From positions 62,001 to 126,000 of the forward strand of contig DKPJ01000001.1 in NCBI GenBank assembly GCA_002480085.1: a stretch of 64,000 nucleotides of DNA, in the 5' to 3' direction. A model generated the notes under the pieces. That model saw only the letters and a program-made list of their open reading frames with translations. It had not been told where the DNA came from and made no database searches. Positions within the stretch are counted from its first letter, which is position 1; every line of letters begins with the position of its first letter. Of this stretch, positions 16,865 to 25,108 are shown piece by piece. This DNA is from Enterobacteriaceae bacterium UBA7338. Lineage in GTDB: Bacteria > Pseudomonadota > Gammaproteobacteria > Enterobacterales > Enterobacteriaceae. The position numbers were made by a program, and so were the translations under genes.

Positions 16865-18886
16865 TTAAAAAAATTGCAGAGTGGCAATCTGCCGCTGGCT
16901 CTGCGCTGCCCGGTCTCCGTCGAGAGAAGCCAGCGTTTCTGCCGTCTCATTTCGCTGGGCGGCCAGCAGTGCCTTGCGTCCGGCCAGTCGTAGACGCTGA
17001 CAGGTCTCTGCCTCGCTGAGGCCCTGCTCCAGCTGGCTACGCAGCGCGGCCAGCGCCAGGTCGCTATGGTTCAGCAGACGCCTGAGCGCGCCGGTGGCGG
17101 CCGAGAGCGGACGATGGGCAAAGGCAAAACCGGCCAGCTCGATCCAGTCGTCACTATTAAGGGTAGTCGGCTCCCCCGGCGGCAGGGGTAACTTTTCAGC
17201 ACGCCAGGGGGCCAGCCAGGGCAGATCTCTCGCCAGCCTGCGCTGCTCCGTTGCCACCAGCGCCTCTGCCGCAGGGGTGAGCGGCAGGATAGCCATCGCC
17301 GTATAGCAGCCGCTGCTCGCCTCGCGATAGCTCCCCAGCCGCACCAGCTGAAAGCCGCAGCGCTGCCAGAACCGCCACAGCTCACGGGTGTAGCCAAAGC
17401 TCACCGAAAGGTAGTCGCAGCCCGCACTGTGGGCGTGCGCCTCGGCGATCAGCCGCTGGCCGATGCCCTCCCGCTGACGTGAGGGATGAACGGCGATACG
17501 GCTGATACGACGCCCCACCAGCGTGGCTGCCAGCGGGCTGCCGCCGTGCGCGGCCAGCGACTGGGCCACCAGATTGCCGCGCGGCCGCCGAAAGCCCGCC
17601 CATACCGCCTGGCTCAGCTCGGGCGAGAGTCCCCCCTCCTCCACCAGCCACAGCGCGGCGATGGGTTGTTCGTCGGCCAGCGCCTGCCAGAAATGCTGCC
17701 CTGGGGCATCCATCATTCGCCGCAGATCGAGAGGCGAGGTTCGGTAGTGGGCGCTGGTCAGCAGACGGTAGAGCGCGGCGGGCTGCTCGGGTGACGTCAG
17801 CCACGCATCCTGCGTCAGGGAAGATAGACGGTACTCAACGCGGGAGTCAGAGAAAGGGACGGCATCATCAAACAGCAGCAGATCGCTGATGAACGCTTCA
17901 AGCGGGCAGCCGCTGGCCCAGCGCAGCGGCGTGTTCAGCGTCTTGTGTTGCAGACGATCCAGCCCGGCGCAGAGCTTCAGCAAGAAGCCCTGCCCTGTCC
18001 CCTCGTAGCCCTGCACGGTGGTGGTGAGCAAAACATGGCTGAACCCGGCGATTAACCGTCGCAGCAGCGGGCCAGGAATGGCCGCCGCCTCATCCACAAT
18101 TAGCCAGTCAGGGCGATCGGTGTGTTCATCGTTAAGACGCTGAAGCAGCGCATCCGGCGGGATGAAGTTCACCGCCTCTCCGGCAAACTGCACCAGCACG
18201 TCGGTGGCCGCCCGCCCAGGAGCAGTCACGATGGCGTTACCCCGCAAATGACGAAGATGCATTCCCGCCAGCGCCGACTTGCCGCGTCCGCGCGGGGCGG
18301 TAACCACCATCACCCCAGGCGACATTGAACTTAATTCTGTGAGGATCGCGGCCTGCTCACGCTCCGGCGCGCCGCTGGCCGAATGCCATCGCGGCCGCGG
18401 GATAAAATCAGGAAGCGTAAGCGGCTGCCCCTGCTGCCAAAGGATCGCCTCGCCGTGCGCCTGTAGCGTGCGGCAAAAGTGATTGATAAAGCGCGGGGTG
18501 GCGATGGGATGAGCGGTATCGCTCCAGCGGCAGGCGTCGGCATCGGGGGTCTGCGCCCAGCGGGAGAGCGCAGGAGTGAGCAGGATCAGCCAGCCTCCCG
18601 CTCGCAGCGTACCGCCAAGAGCCGCAAAGGCGGCAACGTCAAAACCCTGGCGGGCATCGAAGACGGCATGGCTGAACTCACGGCCCAGCAGGGTAGTTAA
18701 CGCCCGAGGATGGCAGTAATGTGCCGCATGGGAGGCATCCTGCTCTTCACCCACCCACAGCGCCGCCTGGTTAACAATCAGGGCGGCGGCCTGCTGCTGG
18801 CACCACGTCTCTTCCCCGCTGACTACCAGCAGGCGACGAATGCCCTCGCGCGCCATCTGCGCGCTCAGGGCGATCAAACGCTCCAT
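16865..18886 (-). CDS. tmcA: tRNA(Met) cytidine acetyltransferase TmcA
   Basis: TmcA makes N4-acetylcytidine at the wobble position (34) of elongator tRNA(Met), using acetyl-CoA and ATP. The 673 residues (671 in E. coli) show an N-terminal DUF1726-like region, a Walker A loop APRGRGKSALAG near residue 200, Walker B LIVDEAAAIP, and a GNAT acetyltransferase domain around 450-550 with RISRIAVHPSRQREGIG. The C-terminus is helical. ypfJ lies 24 bp upstream and ypfH 77 bp downstream, all on one strand as in E. coli. Confidence 0.95.
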   Translation of the reverse strand: MERLIALSAQMAREGIRRLLVVSGEETWCQQQAAALIVNQAALWVGEEQDASHAAHYCHPRALTTLLGREFSHAVFDARQGFDVAAFAALGGTLRAGGWLILLTPALSRWAQTPDADACRWSDTAHPIATPRFINHFCRTLQAHGEAILWQQGQPLTLPDFIPRPRWHSASGAPEREQAAILTELSSMSPGVMVVTAPRGRGKSALAGMHLRHLRGNAIVTAPGRAATDVLVQFAGEAVNFIPPDALLQRLNDEHTDRPDWLIVDEAAAIPGPLLRRLIAGFSHVLLTTTVQGYEGTGQGFLLKLCAGLDRLQHKTLNTPLRWASGCPLEAFISDLLLFDDAVPFSDSRVEYRLSSLTQDAWLTSPEQPAALYRLLTSAHYRTSPLDLRRMMDAPGQHFWQALADEQPIAALWLVEEGGLSPELSQAVWAGFRRPRGNLVAQSLAAHGGSPLAATLVGRRISRIAVHPSRQREGIGQRLIAEAHAHSAGCDYLSVSFGYTRELWRFWQRCGFQLVRLGSYREASSGCYTAMAILPLTPAAEALVATEQRRLARDLPWLAPWRAEKLPLPPGEPTTLNSDDWIELAGFAFAHRPLSAATGALRRLLNHSDLALAALRSQLEQGLSEAETCQRLRLAGRKALLAAQRNETAETLASLDGDRAAQSQRQIATLQFF

Positions 18887-18910
18887 GTCACTCTTCCCGC
18901 CGTTGAAGCC

Positions 18911-19771
18911 TTACAGACTTTTGCCAAAGGTGTTGCACTGGGCAACGTCGCCCGTGTCAAAGCCACGTTTAAACCAGGTGTAACGCTGCTCGGAGGTGCC
19001 GTGGGTAAAGCTATCCGGCACGACCCGGCCCTGGCTCTGCTGCTGGAGACGATCGTCCCCAATCGCTTCGGCGGCGTTCAGCCCCTCCTGCAGATCGCCC
19101 TCCTCCATCACGCCCTGCTGCTGCATGCTGCGGCCCCAGACGCCCGCGAAGCAGTCGGCCTGCAGCTCCATCATCACCGACAGGCGATTCACCTCAACCT
19201 GGGAAGCATTTTGTTGCAGCTGGCGTACTTTCGGTTCGATGCCTAAGAGCTTCTGTACGTGGTGGCCGACCTCATGGGCAATAACGTAGCCCTGAGCAAA
19301 GTCGCCTGCCGCACCAAGCTTGCTCTTCATCTCTTCGTAGAAGGAGAGATCGATATAGACTTTGCCGTCCGCCGGGCAGTAGAACGGTCCCATGACCGAC
19401 TGGCCGGTACCGCAGCCGGTCTGGGTATAGTTACGGTACATCACCAGGGTGGGCTGCTGGTAGGTACGGCCCATCTTCTCAAACAGCTGGGTCCACGTCT
19501 CTTCGGTAGTAGCGAAAATGACGCGGGTAAACTTCGCCGATTCATTCTCCTGCGGGGTAGCAACCTGCTGGGTACCCGGCTGGGAGATGGGCTGGCCGGT
19601 AAGCAGCCCGGTTAAATCCACGCCGTAGTAGCCACCGATCACCACAATGATCAGCAGAATAATCCCGCCCTTGCCCCGGGGTAAACGCAGACCACGGCCG
19701 CCCAGCGGGCTGCCTGATTCGTTACGCCTGTCTTCAACGTTATTACTTTCGCGACGCCCTTGCCAACGCAT
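18911..19771 (-). CDS. ypfJ: YpfJ, membrane-anchored putative neutral zinc metallopeptidase
   Basis: The 286 residues include one N-terminal transmembrane segment (GGIILLIIVVIGGYYGV, about residues 37-53) after a basic, glycine-rich start. The zinc motif HEVGHH near residue 168 and a downstream MELQADCFAGVW block, whose aspartate could be a third ligand, fit the zincin_1 (putative neutral metallopeptidase) family. The ATG at 19771 (MRWQGRRES) is chosen over one two codons earlier because it matches E. coli and has GAGGTG upstream. Substrate unknown. Confidence 0.9.
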   Translation of the reverse strand: MRWQGRRESNNVEDRRNESGSPLGGRGLRLPRGKGGIILLIIVVIGGYYGVDLTGLLTGQPISQPGTQQVATPQENESAKFTRVIFATTEETWTQLFEKMGRTYQQPTLVMYRNYTQTGCGTGQSVMGPFYCPADGKVYIDLSFYEEMKSKLGAAGDFAQGYVIAHEVGHHVQKLLGIEPKVRQLQQNASQVEVNRLSVMMELQADCFAGVWGRSMQQQGVMEEGDLQEGLNAAEAIGDDRLQQQSQGRVVPDSFTHGTSEQRYTWFKRGFDTGDVAQCNTFGKSL

Positions 19772-19853
19772 AATCACCTCAGAGATATTTTAATAATATG
19801 ATTGATCGTAGGCGGTTAAGGGCAGGATTACCATAAGAAAGGTGCTGTAACAG

Positions 19854-19880
19854 GCCGGAGGAGTGGGGAACGCCTCCGGC
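19854..19880 (-). terminator. GC-rich hairpin after purC
   Basis: GCCGGAGG / CCTCCGGC stem (8 bp, loop of 11) about 20 bp downstream of the purC stop. It lacks a strong T tract, so it may be a weak terminator or a 3'-end stabiliser. Confidence 0.5.
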
Positions 19881-19899
19881 TGAAGACTTCGCGTTGAAA

Positions 19900-20613
19900 C
19901 TAGTCCAGTTTCACGCCGAGACGGTGGGCCACGGCTTCATAGGCTTCGATCACGCCGCCAAGGCTCTGGCGAAAACGATCTTTATCCATTTTATCCATGG
20001 TCTCTTTGTCCCACAGGCGGCTGCCGTCCGGGGAGAACTCATCGCCCAGCACCACTTCGCCGTTGAACAGGCCGAACTCCAGCTTGAAGTCCACGAGGAT
20101 CAGACCGGCGTCGTCAAACAGTTTGGTCAGCACGTCGTTGGCCTTGTAGGTCAGCTCTTTCATGCGCGCCAGGTTCTTCTGATTCACCCAGCCGAAGGTT
20201 TCGCAGTAGGAGTCGTTAACCATCGGATCGTGCATTTCATCGTTTTTCAGGAACAGATCGAACAGAGGCGGATTCAGGATCATGCCCTCTTCAATACCCA
20301 GACGCTTCACCAGCGAGCCTGCCGCGCGGTTACGGATAACGCACTCCACCGGAACCATCTCCAGCTTCTTCACCAGGCACTCGGTATCGGAGAGCAGCGC
20401 CTCCATCTGTGTTGGGATGCCCGCCTCTTCCAGCTTGCTCATAATGAAGTGGTTGAACTTGTTGTTCACCATGCCTTTACGATCGAACTGTTCAATGCGC
20501 GCGCCATCCCCTGCTGACGTATCATTGCGGAATTCGAGCACCAACAGGTCCGGGTTTTCCGTACTGTATACGGTCTTCGCTTTGCCACGATACAACTCAG
20601 CTTGCTTTTGCAT
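19900..20613 (-). CDS. purC: Phosphoribosylaminoimidazole-succinocarboxamide synthase (SAICAR synthetase) PurC
   Basis: PurC joins aspartate to CAIR using ATP in purine synthesis. The 237-residue length is that of E. coli PurC. It starts MQKQAELYRGKAKTVYSTE, with the nucleotide-binding GKAKTVY loop, and carries the VECVIRNRAAGS block. A PurR operator lies 61-76 bp before the start codon, so expression should be repressed by PurR with hypoxanthine or guanine. bamC and dapA lie upstream, separated by a terminator. Confidence 0.98.
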   Translation of the reverse strand: MQKQAELYRGKAKTVYSTENPDLLVLEFRNDTSAGDGARIEQFDRKGMVNNKFNHFIMSKLEEAGIPTQMEALLSDTECLVKKLEMVPVECVIRNRAAGSLVKRLGIEEGMILNPPLFDLFLKNDEMHDPMVNDSYCETFGWVNQKNLARMKELTYKANDVLTKLFDDAGLILVDFKLEFGLFNGEVVLGDEFSPDGSRLWDKETMDKMDKDRFRQSLGGVIEAYEAVAHRLGVKLD

Positions 20614-20673
20614 CTTTGTTACTCCAGGTTCCAGGTGTGATGATTTGAAGTCTAACTGCGGCCATTATCCGCT

Positions 20674-20689
20674 ACGCACACGTTTGCGT
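20674..20689. promoter_or_regulatory. PurR operator (PUR box) of purC
   Basis: ACGCACACGTTTGCGT matches the PurR consensus ACGCAAACGTTTGCGT at 15 of 16 positions. It is placed upstream of purC as in E. coli. Confidence 0.85.
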
Positions 20690-20700
20690 CTACCCTGATA

Positions 20701-20724
20701 AAAAAGGCCGGAGCAATCCGGCCT
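20701..20724 (-). terminator. Terminator after bamC
   Basis: Perfect 8-bp stem AGGCCGGA / TCCGGCCT with a 4-base loop, flanked by A5 on the left and T6 on the right. It therefore reads as a terminator on both strands. It separates dapA-bamC from purC. Confidence 0.9.
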
Positions 20725-20730
20725 GATTTT

Positions 20731-21762
20731 TTACTTGAATGCGGCTTCGAAAACGGCCACCAGCGCGTCGTTTTGCGCCTGGGTAAGGGTGTGCCCTTTC
20801 GGATCGATAAACTGCAGGCTGCTGCGGTTATCGAGATCGCCTACCTGCAGCTTATAGTCGCCGGAGGTGAGGCCCGGATCGCGCGCGCCAAGAGCCTGCC
20901 AGTCGCTGTCAGAGAGCGGCTTGTAGGTTACTGCCATGCTGCCGGTTGAGCGCGTGGAGTCGGTCACCTTCATGCCCACCTTCTCAAGGGTGGCGGGCAG
21001 GCGCTGCCAGACAACGTTGAACGGCCCACGGACCACCAGCATCGGCAGACCGGTATCGTCGGCACCGCTCTGTACGTCGAGGGTAGCGGCGGAGCGGTTC
21101 TGCGCAGCGTTCTGTGCCGCAGAGGCGGTTTTATCCAGACCGGCAGAGATCGCGTTCAGCATTTCAGTGCTGTAGCGCTGCAGCGAGGCGGTATCGGCCA
21201 CCGGCTTGCCAGCCTGCTCCAGATTCACCAGCTTCACGACAACCGCCTGCTGATAGCCCTGCGGTTTAACCGAGATTTGATAACGGCCACGGTACTGCTG
21301 ATCTTCATCGAGGCGATTCCAGTCAACCCAGCCCGTTGTCAGGGTCTGCGCGGCGTCGTCGCGTTTATCAATCGCGTAGTTGTTGCCCTGAACGATGCTT
21401 ACCACCTGCGGCCACAGCGTGCTGCGGTTGCCGTTCTCCACCAGCAGCGTGGCGGTATCACCGGTAAACTGGGTGCGGGCACCCGTCACCAGCGCCAGCG
21501 GCTGGGCCGGTGGGCGGATATCCAGCGCTTTACCGACGGCACCGCTGCCGTTGGTTACTGGAATGTTGTAGTCACCGTTCTGCACCGGCAGGATCATGCC
21601 AGCAGGCGCATGAAGTTCACCAAGCGGCGCGGCATCCAGATAGGATTCATCACCGCTAACCTGGCGCTTATAGCGCGAGTCCGAACTACAGGCAGCGAGC
21701 AGCATAACAAGCGAAACACTCGCTACCTTCACCAGGCGCGACTTCTGTACTGAGTAAGCCAT
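20731..21762 (-). CDS. bamC: Outer-membrane assembly lipoprotein BamC
   Basis: BamC is a lipoprotein subunit of the BAM complex that inserts beta-barrel proteins into the outer membrane. The 343-residue protein has a signal sequence with lipobox LLAAC, so Cys25 is the lipidated residue. The unstructured N-terminal stretch that contacts BamD follows (SSDSRYKRQVSGDE), then two helix-grip domains. The ATG at 21762 is used; the codon just upstream is TTG. It is 16 bp downstream of dapA, the conserved dapA-bamC operon. Confidence 0.96.
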   Translation of the reverse strand: MAYSVQKSRLVKVASVSLVMLLAACSSDSRYKRQVSGDESYLDAAPLGELHAPAGMILPVQNGDYNIPVTNGSGAVGKALDIRPPAQPLALVTGARTQFTGDTATLLVENGNRSTLWPQVVSIVQGNNYAIDKRDDAAQTLTTGWVDWNRLDEDQQYRGRYQISVKPQGYQQAVVVKLVNLEQAGKPVADTASLQRYSTEMLNAISAGLDKTASAAQNAAQNRSAATLDVQSGADDTGLPMLVVRGPFNVVWQRLPATLEKVGMKVTDSTRSTGSMAVTYKPLSDSDWQALGARDPGLTSGDYKLQVGDLDNRSSLQFIDPKGHTLTQAQNDALVAVFEAAFK

Positions 21763-21778
21763 CAAATCTCCCTAAACT

Positions 21779-22657
21779 TTACAGCAAACCGGCGTGCTTA
21801 AGCGCAGCGGTAACAGCCTCACGACCGTGGTCGGTAATTGGCGTCATCGGCAGACGCAGCGTGTCGGTCGCTACAAGCCCCAATGCCTTGCATGCCCATT
21901 TCACCGGGATAGGATTGGGTTCGACAAATAGTTTGTTGTGTAACGGCATCAGACGCTGGTTAATCACCCGCGCTTCGCTAAAGTGCCCCTCAGCGGCCAG
22001 ACGGCACATTTCGGCCATGTCGCGTGCGGCCACGTTGGAGGTCACGGAGATCACGCCGTGACCGCCAAGCTGCATGAAGTCCAGCCCGGTGGCATCGTCG
22101 CCGCTTAAGAGACCAAAGTCATCTGAAACCAGCTCTTTGATCTGGTGAACGCGACTTAAGTTCCCGGTAGCCTCTTTGATTGCGACAATATTGTTCACTT
22201 TCGCCAGGCGACCCACGGTTTCAGGCAGCATATCGCAACCGGTACGCGAAGGTACATTATACAGAATTTGCGGCAGATCAGTGTGTTCCGCGATGGCTTT
22301 AAAGTGCTGGAACAGCCCTTCCTGGGTTGGACGGTTGTAGTAAGGCGTTACCGTCAGGCAGCCCACGACGCCGCTGTCGTTGAAGCGCTGCGTCAGGCTG
22401 ATTGCCTCAGCGGTGGCGTTTGCGCCCGTGCCTGCAATAACCGGGATGCGCCCGTCGGCCAGCTCCAGAGTCATCATCACGACGTCACCATGTTCCTCAT
22501 GGCTCAGCGTGGCGGACTCACCGGTCGTCCCTACCGATACAATCGCCGAGGTTCCGCTGGCGACATGATAATCAATCAGTTTCTTCAGGCTTGACCGGCA
22601 GACATTACCTTTCTCATCCATCGGTGTAACAAGCGCGACAATACTTCCCGTGAACAT
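21779..22657 (-). CDS. dapA: 4-hydroxy-tetrahydrodipicolinate synthase DapA
   Basis: DapA condenses pyruvate with aspartate semialdehyde, the first step committed to lysine and diaminopimelate. The ATG at 22657 (MFTGSIVALVTP) gives 292 residues, exactly the E. coli length. The Schiff-base lysine is Lys161 in VAIKEATGN and the catalytic tyrosine is near 133 in YYNRP. GTTGES binds pyruvate near residue 45. The gene diverges from gcvR across a 157-bp promoter region and is followed by bamC. Confidence 0.97.
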   Translation of the reverse strand: MFTGSIVALVTPMDEKGNVCRSSLKKLIDYHVASGTSAIVSVGTTGESATLSHEEHGDVVMMTLELADGRIPVIAGTGANATAEAISLTQRFNDSGVVGCLTVTPYYNRPTQEGLFQHFKAIAEHTDLPQILYNVPSRTGCDMLPETVGRLAKVNNIVAIKEATGNLSRVHQIKELVSDDFGLLSGDDATGLDFMQLGGHGVISVTSNVAARDMAEMCRLAAEGHFSEARVINQRLMPLHNKLFVEPNPIPVKWACKALGLVATDTLRLPMTPITDHGREAVTAALKHAGLL

Positions 22658-22814
22658 GGGCCATCCTCTGTGCAAACAAGATTCTCAATGGTACGTTTGG
22701 TGCTGTAATAAAAGCAAGCGACGCGAGGCGTTCCAGCGGTTGTATGCCGGTTTTTTTTATGCTTTCCTTAGGATTACCGAAACAGTTAGCGAAGCATCTA
22801 CAGGAAGAACAGGT

Positions 22815-23387
22815 TTGGCCCCTTCATCACAACATTATCTGGTTATCACCGCCCTGGGTGTCGATAGACCTGGTATCGTAAATACGATCACCCGTCACGT
22901 AAGTAGCTGCGGCTGTAATATTGAAGATAGCCGGCTGGCGATGCTTGGGGAAGAGTTCACCTTTATCATGCTGCTTTCCGGTTCGTGGAACGCCATTAAC
23001 CTGATTGAATCCACGCTGCCGCTAAAGGGGGCAGAGCTGGATCTGCTGATCGTCATGAAACGCACCACCGCCAGGCCCGGCGCGGCGCTGCCCGCCACGG
23101 TGTGGGTGCAGGTTGAGGTGGCGGACTCCCCGCACCTGATCGAGCGCTTCACCGCCCTGTTCGATGCCCACCAGATGAATATTGCCGAGCTGGTCTCTCG
23201 TACCCAGCCTGCCCAGGCCGGTGCGGCCGCCCAGCTCTTTATTCAGATCACGGCCCACAGCCCGGCGCTGGAAGATGCGGCAAAAATTGAACAAGCTTTC
23301 AAAGTACTATGTACAGAATTAAATGCGCAGGGCAGTATAAATGTCGTCAACTATTCCCAGAACGATGAACAGGATGGAGTGAAGTGA
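22815..23387 (+). CDS. gcvR: Glycine cleavage system transcriptional repressor GcvR
   Basis: GcvR binds GcvA and glycine and blocks activation of the gcvTHP operon. It has two ACT domains, the first beginning HYLVITALGVDRPGIV and the second VWVQVEVADSPHLIERF. No ATG or GTG lies in frame close to the conserved SSQHYLV start. The TTG at 22815 sits 8 bases after AGGAAG and gives 190 residues, exactly the E. coli length, so I take it as the start. The frame stays open upstream to an ATG inside the dapA 5' region, which would add about 55 unrelated residues. The stop overlaps the bcp start (TGATG). Confidence 0.93.
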   Translation: MAPSSQHYLVITALGVDRPGIVNTITRHVSSCGCNIEDSRLAMLGEEFTFIMLLSGSWNAINLIESTLPLKGAELDLLIVMKRTTARPGAALPATVWVQVEVADSPHLIERFTALFDAHQMNIAELVSRTQPAQAGAAAQLFIQITAHSPALEDAAKIEQAFKVLCTELNAQGSINVVNYSQNDEQDGVK

Positions 23388-23857
23388 TGAATCCACTGAA
23401 AGCCGGTGATACCGCACCGAAATTTAGCTTGCCGGATCAAGACGGAGAGCAAGTTAATTTGGCCGACTTCCAGGGACAGCGTGTATTGGTCTATTTCTAC
23501 CCGAAAGCCATGACCCCAGGCTGTACCGTTCAGGCCTGCGGCCTACGCGATAACATGGATGATCTGAAGAAAATCGGTGTGGAGGTGCTGGGCATCAGTA
23601 CCGACAAGCCGGAAAAGCTCTCCCGCTTTGCTGAAAAAGAGCTGCTGAACTTTACGCTACTCTCTGATGAAGACCACCAGGTATGCGCGCAGTTTGGCGT
23701 CTGGGGTGAGAAGTCGTTTATGGGTAAAACCTACGACGGCATTCACCGCATCAGCTTCTTGATTGGCTCTGACGGGATCGTTGAGCACGTGTTCAACGAT
23801 TTCAAAACCAGTAACCACCACGATATCGTGCTGAACTGGCTGCAACAAAACGCGTAA
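23387..23857 (+). CDS. bcp: Thiol peroxidase Bcp (peroxiredoxin Q)
   Basis: Bcp reduces hydrogen and organic peroxides using thioredoxin. The 156 residues match E. coli. The peroxidatic cysteine is Cys46 in PKAMTPGCTVQACG, and Cys51 is the resolving cysteine five residues later, typical of the atypical two-cysteine class. Translation starts at the ATG sharing a base with the gcvR stop; the GTG just before it is less likely. A REP element follows the stop. Confidence 0.96.
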   Translation: MNPLKAGDTAPKFSLPDQDGEQVNLADFQGQRVLVYFYPKAMTPGCTVQACGLRDNMDDLKKIGVEVLGISTDKPEKLSRFAEKELLNFTLLSDEDHQVCAQFGVWGEKSFMGKTYDGIHRISFLIGSDGIVEHVFNDFKTSNHHDIVLNWLQQNA

Positions 23858-23862
23858 TTCTC

Positions 23863-23887
23863 GCCCGGCGACACTTCGCCGCCGGGC
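23863..23887. repeat. REP-type palindromic element
   Basis: GCCCGGCG (23863-23870) pairs perfectly with CGCCGGGC (23880-23887). It lies between the convergent ends of bcp and perM and could limit read-through or degradation from both sides. Confidence 0.8.
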
Positions 23888-23894
23888 CAGCTTG

Positions 23895-24956
23895 CTATTC
23901 GTCAACCACCGGATTATCCGGCCAGGCATGCACCACGGCCTTGATCAGCGTGGCGAGCGGAATGGCAAAGAACACGCCCCAGAATCCCCACAGTCCGCCA
24001 AAGATCACCACCGACAGAATAATCACCAGCGGATGCAGGTTAACCGCCTCCGAGAAGAGCACCGGCACCAGCAGGTTGCCGTCCAGCCCCTGGATGATCA
24101 GGTAGACCGCAAAGCAGCTCCAGAACTCCGTGCCCAGGCCAAACTGAAACAGCGCCACGCCGATCACCGGCAGGGTCACCACAAACGCGCCGATGTAGGG
24201 GATGAGCACCGAGAAGCCCACCAGCACCGCCAGCAGCAGCGAGTAGTTGAGACCAAAGAGAATAAAGCCAATCCACGTCGCTACGCCGACGACGATCATC
24301 TCCAGCACCTTGCCGCGAATATAGTTGGTGATCTGCTGGTTCATCTCCACCCACACCTGGCCTGCCAGGCCACGGTTGCGCGGCAGAATACGGCGCACGG
24401 CATTGAGCATCTGCTCTTTGTCCTTCACCAGGAAGAAGACCATCAGCGGGACCAGCACCAGGTAGACCGCCAGGGTCAGCAGCCCCACCAGCGAGGCCAC
24501 GGAGTACTTCACCACTGAATCGCCCAAACTTTGCATGCGGGCGCGCATGTTCTCCGCCATGGCATCGATAATGCCCGCGTCCATCAGCGCCGGATAGCGC
24601 TCCGGCAGCCTGGCAGCAAAATCGGAGAGCTTGTTGAGCATGCCGGGCATGTCATGAATCAGGTTGATCCCCTGCTGCCAGGCGACGGGCATCACCACGA
24701 AGGCCATCAGCATGAGAATACCGACAAACAGCACCAGCACGATGCTGGCGGCGACGGTGCGCGAGCAGCCGATACGCTCCAGCCGGGCGGTAGGCCACTC
24801 CAGCAGGTAGGCCAGCACGATGGCGACCAGCAGCGGGGCTAACAGCCCGCTAAAAAAGAACAGGATACTAAACCCTGCCAGCAGAATGACCAGCAGCGCA
24901 ATCGCCTCCGGATCGCTAAAGCGACGGCGATACCACTGCATTAACATTTCGAGCAT
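23895..24956 (-). CDS. perM: PerM, AI-2E/PerM-family membrane transporter
   Basis: A 353-residue inner-membrane protein of the AI-2E exporter (UPF0118) family. Hydrophobic segments start at about residue 17 (AIALLVILLAGFSILFF) and include VLVGFSVLIPYIGAFVV and a C-terminal GFWGVFFAIPLATLIKAVVH block, consistent with seven or eight helices. The N-terminus MLEMLMQWYRRRFSDPE is nearly identical to E. coli PerM. The transported substrate is not established. It diverges from bepA across 152 bp. Confidence 0.93.
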   Translation of the reverse strand: MLEMLMQWYRRRFSDPEAIALLVILLAGFSILFFFSGLLAPLLVAIVLAYLLEWPTARLERIGCSRTVAASIVLVLFVGILMLMAFVVMPVAWQQGINLIHDMPGMLNKLSDFAARLPERYPALMDAGIIDAMAENMRARMQSLGDSVVKYSVASLVGLLTLAVYLVLVPLMVFFLVKDKEQMLNAVRRILPRNRGLAGQVWVEMNQQITNYIRGKVLEMIVVGVATWIGFILFGLNYSLLLAVLVGFSVLIPYIGAFVVTLPVIGVALFQFGLGTEFWSCFAVYLIIQGLDGNLLVPVLFSEAVNLHPLVIILSVVIFGGLWGFWGVFFAIPLATLIKAVVHAWPDNPVVDE

Positions 24957-25108
24957 AACTTACCTTACCTGTAGGTCTCCGGTGGGGTTTTCCGGAGGAA
25001 TTGTATCGGAGTGAAACAAAAAAGACTTCGCTTTTCGACGCTGCCACAGGAAACTAGTGCATCAATTGATTAAGATGTTCATCACGCTCGCCATACAGGA
25101 TTGAGGTT

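Noticed and set aside
25010..25108. Sigma-E promoter for bepA
   Set aside because: A GGAAACT-like -35 can be seen but no -10 at proper spacing; not supportable by eye.
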